From NCBI GenBank assembly GCA_002887195.1, contig PJAB01000756.1, forward strand, positions 1 to 21,181: DNA of 21,181 bases. The letters are read 5' to 3'. This document shows, in pieces, positions 1-6,883 of this stretch (the stretch's first letter is position 1; each line of letters starts with the position of its first letter). The notes under the pieces were generated by a model, which was given only the letters and a program-made list of their open reading frames with translations, ran no database searches and was not told where the DNA came from. The translations under genes and the position numbers were made by a program. This DNA comes from Chrysochromulina parva. Taxonomy: Eukaryota > Haptophyta > Prymnesiales > Chrysochromulinaceae.

Positions 1-188
1 TGTTACGATGTGTTGTCGTAGACGGGGCCCGTCGGTCACACCTCCGTCCATTGCGATAGAGGCCCTCGTGCTTGGGGGCCCGGAGCGTGTGCGCGTTTGT
101 GTTTCACAGCAGCAGCAGCAGAAAGAAAAAGAGCCGACAAGGTCTCACGCAAGCGCCCCTTCAATCTTAGAGCGAGCTCATCGTCGGC
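1..188 (+). promoter_or_regulatory. Upstream region / 5' UTR of the first gene
   Basis: No convincing coding sequence. A CAG-type trinucleotide run (about 108-121) is followed by an A/G-rich stretch just ahead of the ATG at 189. This would be 5' UTR or proximal promoter of the membrane-protein gene. No TATA box is obvious. The window edge prevents saying whether another gene lies upstream. Confidence 0.35.
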
Positions 189-1211
189 ATGGGCTCTGGC
201 AGCAACAGCGCGGACGCCGGCGTGCCCGCAGTGCCGGCGGCGCGCAGGCTCGCCGGCCTCTTCACCAAGGAGGACAACTTTAACATCCACAAGACCTTTG
301 GCCTCGGCTGCCTCATCCACTTTCTCTACCGTTTCGCTTTCATCGGCGCCGCCGACATGCGCTTTGCGAGCACATACCAGACGCTCGGCTGCATGGCGTG
401 GCACTTTGCGCTGTCGACGTCCTCGCTCATCTTCAAAATCCCCACCAAGCGCATCGCCGAGGGCAGCCGCATCTGGCCCGAGTACCGACTGCACTCGATC
501 GTCTTCGCGTGCCGCTCAATCGCGTGCATGCTCGTCGTGTGGGCTGAGGACCGCCTCGGCGTCGCCACGCCGTGGTACAAGGTGAATGCGGCCATCGTGA
601 TCGCCACGCTCCTCGCTGCCGACTTCAGCACGTGGTGGGTCGGCCCGAACGGCCGCTCGTCCACCATCCAGGAGCTCGACGCGCCGCCGCCGATGCGCTA
701 CTTCTTCTCGGTGATGCAGTTCCACGCGACCGCCGGCTGTCTCGTAGGCGTGCGCCGCTTCTCGACGCAGTTCTTCTACGTGTGGATCATCCAGTTCACC
801 GCATTCCTCATGACTCTCCGGCGCAAGAACCTCGCGCCGCACGGGCCGCTCGTCGTCACCTATGGCGTTATGCTGACAGCCGGCTTCTGCATCTCGACGT
901 ACGACCACTTCACACACGGCAGCTGGCTGCTCGTCAACACCCTCGCCAACGCGGCCGCCGCGCTCCGCCTCGCCGGAGGCCTCAACAAGTACGTGCTCTG
1001 GGGCGGTCTCGGCGCCGTGCTGCAGGTTGTACGCCCGCACCTGGTTGTTCCCGCTGAGGATCCGTACTTGATGCTCAAGGTGGGCGCGTGGCTCGTGACG
1101 GTCGCAGCCATCGTGCTCATCGGGGTCCGCAAGGTGAAGCGCGACTACAAGCGCGATAGTGACGCCAGAGTGGCGGCCACTTCGATGAAGCCCGCGGGCA
1201 AGGTCAGCTGA
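189..1211 (+). CDS. Multi-pass membrane protein of unknown family
   Basis: A 340-residue protein I do not recognise as a named family. Hydrophobic segments lie roughly at residues 35-55, 66-84, 104-119, 132-150, 172-187, 194-210, 221-237, 245-265 and 293-313, so it is polytopic, with about 8-10 helices. The last segment is followed by a basic tail (VRKVKRDYKR) that should face the cytosol. Two stretches look constrained rather than merely hydrophobic: HKTFGLGCLIHFLYRF (residues 34-49), and IWPEYRLHSIVFACRS (95-110), which has charged and aromatic residues inside a membrane segment. There is no cleavable signal peptide; the first 30 residues are polar. It ends about 300 bp from the convergent RNA methyltransferase gene. 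The coding call is supported by a single long frame, coherent membrane topology and a good ATG context. The function is unknown; a transporter or a lipid-modifying membrane enzyme would fit. Confidence 0.72.
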   Translation: MGSGSNSADAGVPAVPAARRLAGLFTKEDNFNIHKTFGLGCLIHFLYRFAFIGAADMRFASTYQTLGCMAWHFALSTSSLIFKIPTKRIAEGSRIWPEYRLHSIVFACRSIACMLVVWAEDRLGVATPWYKVNAAIVIATLLAADFSTWWVGPNGRSSTIQELDAPPPMRYFFSVMQFHATAGCLVGVRRFSTQFFYVWIIQFTAFLMTLRRKNLAPHGPLVVTYGVMLTAGFCISTYDHFTHGSWLLVNTLANAAAALRLAGGLNKYVLWGGLGAVLQVVRPHLVVPAEDPYLMLKVGAWLVTVAAIVLIGVRKVKRDYKRDSDARVAATSMKPAGKVS

Positions 1212-1507
1212 GCCGAGAGCGGAGCCAAGAGCCGGAGGCGCAGGCGCGAGCGGTGTCGGGTGTCGGTGTGCGGTACGGGACCGCGAGTAGCGCGATCGGT
1301 GTCGCTAGTTGTCGGGAGAGCGCGCCCGACCGCCCCATACGTTGACTGGTTTTCTGGAGAGAGTTCAGGTCCACGCTGACGCCCCCCGCCCCGGTTAGCG
1401 TTAACTAATTCCGCTCGGCTCTATGTCTATCCGACCACTCAGCTGTCACAGCTCACACGTCTCACGAGCGTCACGTGTCAGCTCCATGCTCAGCTCTCCC
1501 CTTTCTC
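1212..1507. other. Convergent intergenic region, 3' ends of two genes
   Basis: This 296-bp stretch lies between two converging genes. It is GC-rich up to about 1400 and then pyrimidine-rich. No AATAAA signal is visible on either strand and no RNA gene was recognised. It presumably holds both 3' UTRs. Confidence 0.4.
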
Positions 1508-2602
1508 TCACTCTGTGTCGTCACTGCGAGCTCCCTCCTCGTCGCCATCACTACGGCTGCACTCCTTTGGGCTCGCCATCGTCTGCAACGCGCCACGCAG
1601 CAGTGCCGCCTCGCTCACGCTCGGCTGGGCGCGCATGATCGCGCGACGGAGCTTCGCCATCGCCGCCGCCGCCCGCGACTTCTCCTGCTGCAGCCCCTCG
1701 GATTCACCGTACGCGGAATGGACGCCACGGCCGGCGCCGAAGAAGCCGACTCGCCACAGTGTGGCCTCCCACCATTCAAAGAGCGAGTCGATCTGCTTGA
1801 GCGGCGCCGCCACGTTGCTCTGCTCGGCTTCAGCCGCCTGCGCCGCCGCGCGCGCCACGTCCAATTGCGTCGGCTGCTGCATGGCGTATGCCTGCGCAGC
1901 TCGAGCAGCAGCGGCATCGTCCGTGTTGGCGTCGTTGGCAATGCCTCCTTCGCGTGTGCTCCACTCGTAGCAGATGAGCAGCACGGCCTGGGCGAGATTG
2001 AGGCTCGAAAAGCCCGGGAAGGTGGGGATGGTGACGATTCCGTGGGCATAGGTGAGCTCGTCGTTGCTCAACCCGTTCTTCTCGCTGCCAAAGAGGAGGC
2101 CAACGCGCTCGCCACGTGAGATCGCCGCAGCGGCGATGCTGACCGCTTCGCGTGGGCTGTGGACCGGGATGCGGCTTTCACGTGGGCGTGCGGTCGTTGC
2201 AAGCACGAGCTGCAGGTCTGCTGTCGCGTCGGCCATAGAGCCGAAAGTCTCGGCGCGCTTCAAGATTGGTGCGGCGCCGCTAGCCCTGAGGATGGCCTCA
2301 TCACTCTTCTCGTCGGCTATTGGCTCGACCAGCCGCATGTTCCACAGACCAAAGTTGAGCATCCCGCGCGCTACTGAGCCTACGTTGCCTGCATCAAAAG
2401 GCCGCGCGAGCAGCACACACGGCAGAGTATACCCGCGCGAAGCGGCCTCGTCAAATGCGGCTGCCTTTGCGGCCGTGATGGGTCGCGATACCTTTGGTCC
2501 GCACTTGGCCGTCGGCGGCGCGCACATTGCGAAAGTCAACGCGGTGATCAACAGCATGGGCTGTAATTCCGCATTAGTGCGCAGAAGTTTTGGGGGGGGC
2601 AT
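1508..2602 (-). CDS. TrmJ-like SPOUT-family RNA 2'-O-methyltransferase
   Basis: A 364-residue protein of the SpoU/TrmH (SPOUT) superfamily, closest to bacterial TrmJ/LasT, which 2'-O-methylate tRNA position 32 using S-adenosylmethionine. All three knot motifs are visible: motif 1 around GNVGSVARGM (residues 72-81), with the asparagine and arginine expected in the active site; motif 2, LLFGSEKNGLSNDEL (169-183); and motif 3, IPTFPGFSSLNLAQA (192-206). A C-terminal helical part (LFEWWEATLW, then KLRRAIMRAQPS and LLRGALQTM) resembles the TrmJ C-terminal segment. About 60 residues precede the catalytic fold. They are hydrophobic then basic and free of acids early on, so they could be an organelle-targeting peptide. 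An Ala/Gln-rich insert (about 225-265) separates the two parts. The ATG at 2602 is the first in frame. The catalytic call is firm. The exact RNA substrate and the organelle are inferences. Confidence 0.87.
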   Translation of the reverse strand: MPPPKLLRTNAELQPMLLITALTFAMCAPPTAKCGPKVSRPITAAKAAAFDEAASRGYTLPCVLLARPFDAGNVGSVARGMLNFGLWNMRLVEPIADEKSDEAILRASGAAPILKRAETFGSMADATADLQLVLATTARPRESRIPVHSPREAVSIAAAAISRGERVGLLFGSEKNGLSNDELTYAHGIVTIPTFPGFSSLNLAQAVLLICYEWSTREGGIANDANTDDAAAARAAQAYAMQQPTQLDVARAAAQAAEAEQSNVAAPLKQIDSLFEWWEATLWRVGFFGAGRGVHSAYGESEGLQQEKSRAAAAMAKLRRAIMRAQPSVSEAALLRGALQTMASPKECSRSDGDEEGARSDDTE

Positions 2603-2871
2603 GTAATGTCTACCGGTACCGGTACCGAGGTGTAGCGTCCTCGATTGGAGTTGGCGATGAAAAAGAATGCCTTTACTGGGTTCGGCTGCACTCTACACTC
2701 GACTCCGATCTCCGTTCTCTCTTCTATCTGCACTCAGCCTCAGAACACGTGGTCGTGGAGGCCCCCCGCCCGGCGCGGCGCGGGCGCCGGGCGGCGGTCT
2801 GCACATGCAGCGCACCCAGACTGAGGCCCATGAGAGGTGCAGCCACTACGGCTGTCGTCCGCCCAACCGGT
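2603..2871 (-). promoter_or_regulatory. Promoter region of the TrmJ-like gene and 3' end of the permease gene
   Basis: Upstream of the minus-strand ATG at 2602 the region begins with a short tandem TACCGG run (2611-2627). A short A/T-richer patch around 2655-2675 contains AAAAAG-like sequence. The rest (2750-2870) is very GC-rich and lies downstream of the permease stop codon. No TATA box or polyadenylation signal could be assigned. Confidence 0.35.
2611..2627. repeat. Tandem TACCGG hexamer (nearly three copies)
   Basis: TACCGGTACCGGTACCG is a 6-bp tandem repeat lying 9 bp upstream of the TrmJ-like ATG on the opposite strand. Each unit junction is self-complementary (ACCGGT, GGTACC). The tract can therefore be read the same way on both strands and could fold or bind a dimeric protein. 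It may equally be a chance microsatellite. Confidence 0.7.
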
Positions 2872-4233
2872 TCAGACCAGCCAGAGCCACGCGTTCACGC
2901 CAAGCAGGCCGCACGCGAGCAGCACGAGCAGCCGCAGCGTCCGCCGGCCACCGGGCACCGCCTCGAAGCCGCTCGCCAACCCGCCCGTCTGGCGGCGTGC
3001 CGCGAGCGCGAGGATTGGCGGGAGCAGAGCGTAGAGCACGATCGACGGGAAGGCGCCGGCAAAGGCGAGTAGCCGGAGGTACAGCCCGGTGCTGCGGCAT
3101 GCAAGACTTGCGATCACGATCGGCACGACGGCACGCGCGCCCAGGAGCACGCGAGGGCTGCTGAGCCGAAATGAGTCCCTGAGCAGCTGCGAGGTCGCGA
3201 GGAGCACTCCGAGCAGCGTGCTGCCGATCGCGCCGGCGCTGACGAGCACGATTGGCGCGCCCAGCCCGGGCGTCTGCAGGAAATCTAGGAGCGGATCGAT
3301 GGCCTTGTTCATTCCTGCGAGGCTGAGGGCTCTGCCCGCAACGCTCAACCCGACCGCGAGTAGCATCGGCACCAGTGAGCCGACGACGACGGCGAGGCGC
3401 GCCTTGCTCAACCGCCGCAGCCCAAACTGCCCGACTACTACAGGCACAGCCTCGCCGAAGCGCAGCGTGTTCACAAACAACGGCACAGCCCAGCCGGCCT
3501 GCGGCAGCAGCAGTCTCCATTGCGGGTTGGCTAGGACCGCCGACGCCGGCGGCGCACTCTTGGTGGCCACGGCCACGAAGAATGCGAGGAAACCGGCGCA
3601 CATGGTGCCAGTGAGTGCGGTGTTCACCGACGCCATCACGCGTGAGGTCGCGACCAGATTGAAGACACCAAAGATAGTTGCCAGCAGTACGATGCTCCGG
3701 CCATGCGGCAGCGCAGGAAACACAACGCTGATGAGCTCGGCGGCTTTGACGAGGTTGGCGGTCGCAATTATGAGCATCTGCATAAAGAAGACAACGGCCA
3801 GCACCGTGGCGAGCGGGGTGCCCAGGTAGCGACGCGAGACGCTCAGGACTGATGCGCGCTCACCCGTCTCACCCGTCTCATCATTGGCCAGAACTGCGGC
3901 GGCGGCCTCGGTGTAAGCGAGGCCGCACAGGACGAGAAGCCCCCACGTGACAGCAAATACTGTCGCGGACGGAAGCACGCCTATCGGGGCGGTGAATAGT
4001 GGCACCGCCAAGAAGCCGCCGCCCACAACTGAGCCCGCAACGATGGCCGACGCATCCAAAACTGTCAGCTCGTGCTGCGATGGCTCATGCACGAGAGGCT
4101 TCGCGGGCTCGTGCTCGCCACTCATACTCACCACGGCAGGAGGACATCGAGGTGCTGAGACAGAACGATGCGCAAAGTGCAGCGTCGGCGTCAAAGCTGC
4201 TGCCGAGACAAGGTGGAGGAAGGGCCCAAGCAT
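2872..4233 (-). CDS. Aromatic amino-acid permease-like transporter (Trp/Tyr permease family)
   Basis: A 453-residue polytopic protein resembling the hydroxy/aromatic amino acid permeases (TyrP/Mtr; Trp_Tyr_perm family, APC superfamily). The family signature is the first helix, AIVAGSVVGGGFLAVPLF (residues 63-80), equivalent to the bacterial AGTAIGAGMLALP motif where substrate is bound. About ten more hydrophobic segments follow, for example 90-108, 140-160, 181-198, 203-222, 279-299, 326-347, 364-378, 386-410 and 434-451. Residues 1-58 precede the first helix. They start with a hydrophobic, signal-like stretch ending ...TPTLHFAHRSV and then a Ser/Arg/Pro-rich stretch low in acids, so a bipartite plastid-targeting leader is plausible. 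Plants have plastid members of this family. An Ala-rich loop with a Glu/Thr repeat (DETGETGE, 118-125) sits between helices. The transporter family is well supported; substrate and location are inferred. Confidence 0.82.
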   Translation of the reverse strand: MLGPFLHLVSAAALTPTLHFAHRSVSAPRCPPAVVSMSGEHEPAKPLVHEPSQHELTVLDASAIVAGSVVGGGFLAVPLFTAPIGVLPSATVFAVTWGLLVLCGLAYTEAAAAVLANDETGETGERASVLSVSRRYLGTPLATVLAVVFFMQMLIIATANLVKAAELISVVFPALPHGRSIVLLATIFGVFNLVATSRVMASVNTALTGTMCAGFLAFFVAVATKSAPPASAVLANPQWRLLLPQAGWAVPLFVNTLRFGEAVPVVVGQFGLRRLSKARLAVVVGSLVPMLLAVGLSVAGRALSLAGMNKAIDPLLDFLQTPGLGAPIVLVSAGAIGSTLLGVLLATSQLLRDSFRLSSPRVLLGARAVVPIVIASLACRSTGLYLRLLAFAGAFPSIVLYALLPPILALAARRQTGGLASGFEAVPGGRRTLRLLVLLACGLLGVNAWLWLV

Positions 4234-4486
4234 TTCCCACGCATTCGAAAATCAACCTCGTAGTTTGAGATTCGATTTCTCGAAAAGCGAGCTCTGCGAC
4301 GCGATCTAGAATCACGAACTCATGGACGAGATGAGCACATCGAATATATCTAAAAATCAATTCAACTCCATCTAGACTCTAGTCAATGTTACTATGGTCG
4401 CTAGTTGAAAGCTTGAAACTACTTGGCAGACGGCGTTCGGGGTCGGGTCTCGGGTGTGGCTAAGTAAGCGGCGCTGACCGGCCCGC
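4234..4486 (-). promoter_or_regulatory. Promoter region of the permease gene, unusually A/T-rich
   Basis: This region is clearly richer in A/T than the surrounding genes. On the minus strand it holds TTTTTAGATATATTC (4342-4356 on the plus strand), a TATA-like element about 110 bp upstream of the permease ATG. The part near 4440-4486 returns to high GC and would be 3' UTR of the J-domain gene. No AATAAA is seen. Confidence 0.4.
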
Positions 4487-5094
4487 TCACGCCCGCACGC
4501 CCAGCCGCTCATTCTCCTTGGCGTAGGCGATGGTTAGCGCCTTGAAGACCTCCTCGGCGAGGACCTGCGTGGCCACCGAGTTCTGTTGCTGACGGTCGGG
4601 GTGCAGCTTGGCGGCGAGCTTGTGCCACGCCTTCTTGAGCTGCGCCGCATGCCCGCGCTGCGGCAGGATGCCTGCGAGCGGGTCGCTGTCGAAGAGGTCT
4701 GTGAAGAGCTTCACGGAGCCCATCATCTCGTAGACGTCGCCGCGAGTCCGCCCGAGCCACTCGTGCAGAAGCTTATCCGCCTGGTGCTTCTTCGACTCGC
4801 GCTGCTTGAACGTCGCCTCCTCCACCCGACGCCGCTCGTGTAGTGCCTCTACACCGGTCTTCCGGGGTGTGACCTCCGGCGCCGCTTCGGCTTCAGCACG
4901 GGTCGCCTCGGTCGCCTTCGCGGGTCGCCTCTTTTGCTTGGTGCCACCGCCCTCGCGCCTCTGACGTGGCGGGCGTTCGGCAGGCAGGTGCTCGGCGGCA
5001 GCCCTCGCCGCCGCACTGGCGTACATCTGGCGCTCGGTAGTTACATGGGCACACCCTGCACCTCCTCCGTTTTGTCGCACGCCACCGCCGCTGC

Positions 5095-5125
<31 letters not shown>

Positions 5126-6484
5126 TGCCGCGCGTGGAGGCACGCGGAGTTTAGCGGGGGCCGAGAAGTCGCATTTGAAGCTGCCGCTCGCGAGATCACG
5201 TGAGATGGCCGCGTGTTGCTTCTGCCTCGTCACCTCAGCCTCGATGAAGACCGCCATCTCGTCCTGCTCTGCCGAGTTCGGCGGGCGCGGCGTGCGACGT
5301 GGCGGCGACGCAGGCTTGAGCTGCGGCGTCATCACGGGCGGCCGCGGCGTCGTCGCGGAGGTCGCACAGGCGCCCATCACGGCGCTCGCAGCCCATCGAC
5401 TCGACAGCGCCGCACACACCGAGCGGAACGGCGAGGCAGCCGGCCGCACACAAGCGGCACTGCTCGGCGGCGGTGGTGCGCCTACATCGGCGTTGGGTGC
5501 GACCGAGCTGCCCTCGGCGGCGCTGCCGGCGGTCTCGCGAGAACGTCGGCGCTCACCATGGCGCTCATGCGACGAGCGGCGCCCGTCCTCGCCCGGGAAG
5601 AGTTGCGTCACCTCGCGTGAGAGCTCGCGCGAGCGATGCATCTCGCGCGACTCTCGGTGCCCGTGGCGGCGCTCTCTGCGCAGCGCATCGATCTGCTCGC
5701 GCATCTGCGCGGGCATCTCCGCATGCGCCAACGCGTCGTTTCGCTCAAACTCCTCATCCAAGAAGGACGACGCGTGCCGCTTCAGGTTGCGCGACGAGGC
5801 TCGGCGCGGCTGTGGCGACTGCTGCTGAGGCGGCAGCTGCTGCTGAGGCGGCGGTGCGTTGGATGCAGCCCCTTCGGCGGAATTCGCTCCATCACGCGGG
5901 CGCCGATGCCGATGCCTCTTGCGTGGCTGCCGTCGAGCCTCCTCGGCTGCCTCGTCAGCCGCTGTGATGGCTGGTGCTGTCGGCGGTGGCCGTCGCCGCG
6001 GTGTGAGCTCACGCATCGGCGTAGGTGGCGGCGGCGCCCGCATGGGGATGGGCGGTGGCGGCGCGCGCAGCGACGTGGGTGGCGGCGGCGCAAAGTCTGG
6101 TTTTCGAGGCGCAAAGTCTGACTTACCAGGCTGCGCAGGTGTCTCGGGCCTCAGTGATGCGTCCGAGTGTGTCGTCACCGTATCCATCCGGCGATCCGGC
6201 ACCGTGCAGATGGCCGAGGATGATTTAGTCGCAGCGGTGGCGCAGCTCGCTTCGATGTCCACGGATGGACTCACCGATTGAAGCGCAAGAGCACGAGCCT
6301 GTGCAACCTGAGCTGCCCGTCGCGATCGCATGATGATGAAAAAGGTGATGGCCATCAATCCTCCTGCACCGCCCAAGAATGCGCTCGTCATGTTCGTTGA
6401 ACCTGGGTCCGGGGCATTCGATGACACGGTGCTGCTGGCCTGCAGCACGCGTCCTGGGGGGAGGCCGGCCGACCCGACCAGCAT
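4487..6484 (-). CDS. Membrane-anchored protein with C-terminal auxilin-type J domain
   Basis: A 665-residue protein from the ATG at 6484; the open frame extends slightly upstream without another ATG. A single membrane helix (about residues 37-52, ending FFIIM) is followed by basic RSRR, suggesting an N-out signal anchor. Residues 125-170 are proline-rich with repeated APPPP(T/I)PMR units. Then comes a long disordered Arg/Ser/Gln/Ala-rich middle with Gly runs. A charged helix (ERRRVEEATFKQRESKKHQ) leads into the C-terminal J domain, QLKKAWHKLAAKLHPDRQQQ, where HPD (about 628-630) is the Hsp70-stimulating motif, followed by EEVFKALTIAYAKEN. Placement at the extreme C-terminus and the QQ-x-EEVF pattern match auxilin/GAK J domains, which recruit Hsc70 to uncoat clathrin. 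Auxilins normally lack a membrane anchor, so this may be a different Hsp70 co-chaperone. Met32, just before the helix, has a better start context and is an alternative start. Confidence 0.75.
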
Positions 6485-6502
6485 ACGACTCAAATTCCAA
6501 TC

Positions 6503-6522
6503 GAGGAGTTTCTCAACTCCTC
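6503..6522. repeat. 8-bp inverted repeat with 4-nt loop, 5' UTR hairpin
   Basis: GAGGAGTT-TCTC-AACTCCTC is a perfect 8-bp stem with a 4-nt loop. It ends 18 bp upstream of the J-protein ATG and would form a hairpin in that mRNA leader if transcribed. Confidence 0.75.
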
Positions 6523-6544
6523 AGCTAGCTCACCTCAGATGCAG

Positions 6545-6573
6545 AAGTCAAGTCAAGTCAAGTCAAGTCAAGC
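6545..6573 (+). repeat. Tandem AAGTC pentamer array (five copies plus a partial)
   Basis: Five perfect AAGTC units (6545-6569) followed by AAGC. The sequence is complementary to the GACTT array at 6617-6634, so the two arrays can pair across a 43-bp spacer. Confidence 0.9.
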
Positions 6574-6616
6574 ACATTCGTTAGGCTTCCGTATGGTTGT
6601 CTGTTGTTTATGTATA

Positions 6617-6666
6617 GACTTGACTTGACTTGACAGAAGTCAAGTCAAGTCAAGTCGAGTCAAGTC
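6617..6666. repeat. Inverted pentamer arrays forming a perfect 18-bp hairpin
   Basis: Three GACTT units plus GAC (6617-6634) are followed by the loop AGAA (6635-6638) and then the exact reverse complement (6639-6656). The AAGTC array continues to 6666 with one variant unit, GAGTC (6657-6661). Only single-base or unit-scale drift is seen, which implies recent expansion or active maintenance. Confidence 0.92.
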
Positions 6667-6667
6667 T

Positions 6668-6739
6668 TACGAGAACCGTGTCCCGGCTCCCCCCGGTGTT
6701 AAGTCATACGAGAACCGTGTCCGACTCCCCCCGGTGTTA
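6668..6739 (+). repeat. Direct repeat of 33/34 bp, period 39
   Basis: Copy 1 occupies 6668-6701 and copy 2 6707-6739. Both begin TACGAGAACCGTGTCC and end CTCCCCCCGGTGTTA. They differ by one inserted base and one substitution near the middle. The spacer is AGTCA, a remnant of the neighbouring AAGTC array. A duplicated regulatory element or a small segmental duplication could explain it. Confidence 0.88.
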
Positions 6740-6832
6740 TTGAACCGGACACACGGGATACAATTGTGCACGGAAGTCTCACCTCGCTGACGAAACTCTA
6801 AGCGTCGCGAAACACGTGCTTGCGCTGACAAC

Positions 6833-6876
6833 GTGAGTGACATTGACTCGCGTCAACAAGACTGACTTTCGTGCAG
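6833..6876 (+). other. Possible short 5' UTR intron of the chromatin-reader gene
   Basis: AAC|GTGAGT at 6833 matches a donor consensus. CTGAC at 6862-6866 could be a branch site, and TTCGTGCAG| ends at 6876, eight bases before the ATG at 6884. The candidate is only 44 bp, shorter than most introns, and there is no protein-level support because it precedes the start. Treat it as a possibility only. Confidence 0.25.
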
Positions 6877-6883
6877 CGTGTGG

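Larger units (their letters stand above)
6485..6883. promoter_or_regulatory. Divergent (bidirectional) promoter region rich in repeats
   Basis: This 399-bp stretch lies between the minus-strand J-domain gene and the plus-strand chromatin-reader gene, so it must carry both promoters and 5' UTRs. It contains three repeat systems, listed separately: a hairpin beside the J-protein ATG, AAGTC pentamer arrays in both orientations, and a 33/34-bp direct repeat. From 6740 to 6883 there is no repeat; a possible short 5' UTR intron lies at 6833-6876. Confidence 0.6.

Noticed and set aside
2052..2606. Plus-strand frame opposite the TrmJ-like gene
   Set aside because: Antisense shadow; all three SPOUT motifs are on the minus strand.
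4085..4360. Minus-strand frame overlapping the permease start
   Set aside because: Its sequence shows no domain, it crosses the A/T-rich promoter region, and it overlaps the better supported permease N-terminus in another frame.
6545..6739. CRISPR-like or telomeric array
   Set aside because: Pentamer units have no spacers, and the 33/34-bp unit occurs only twice. The genome is eukaryotic and the motif does not match known telomere repeats.
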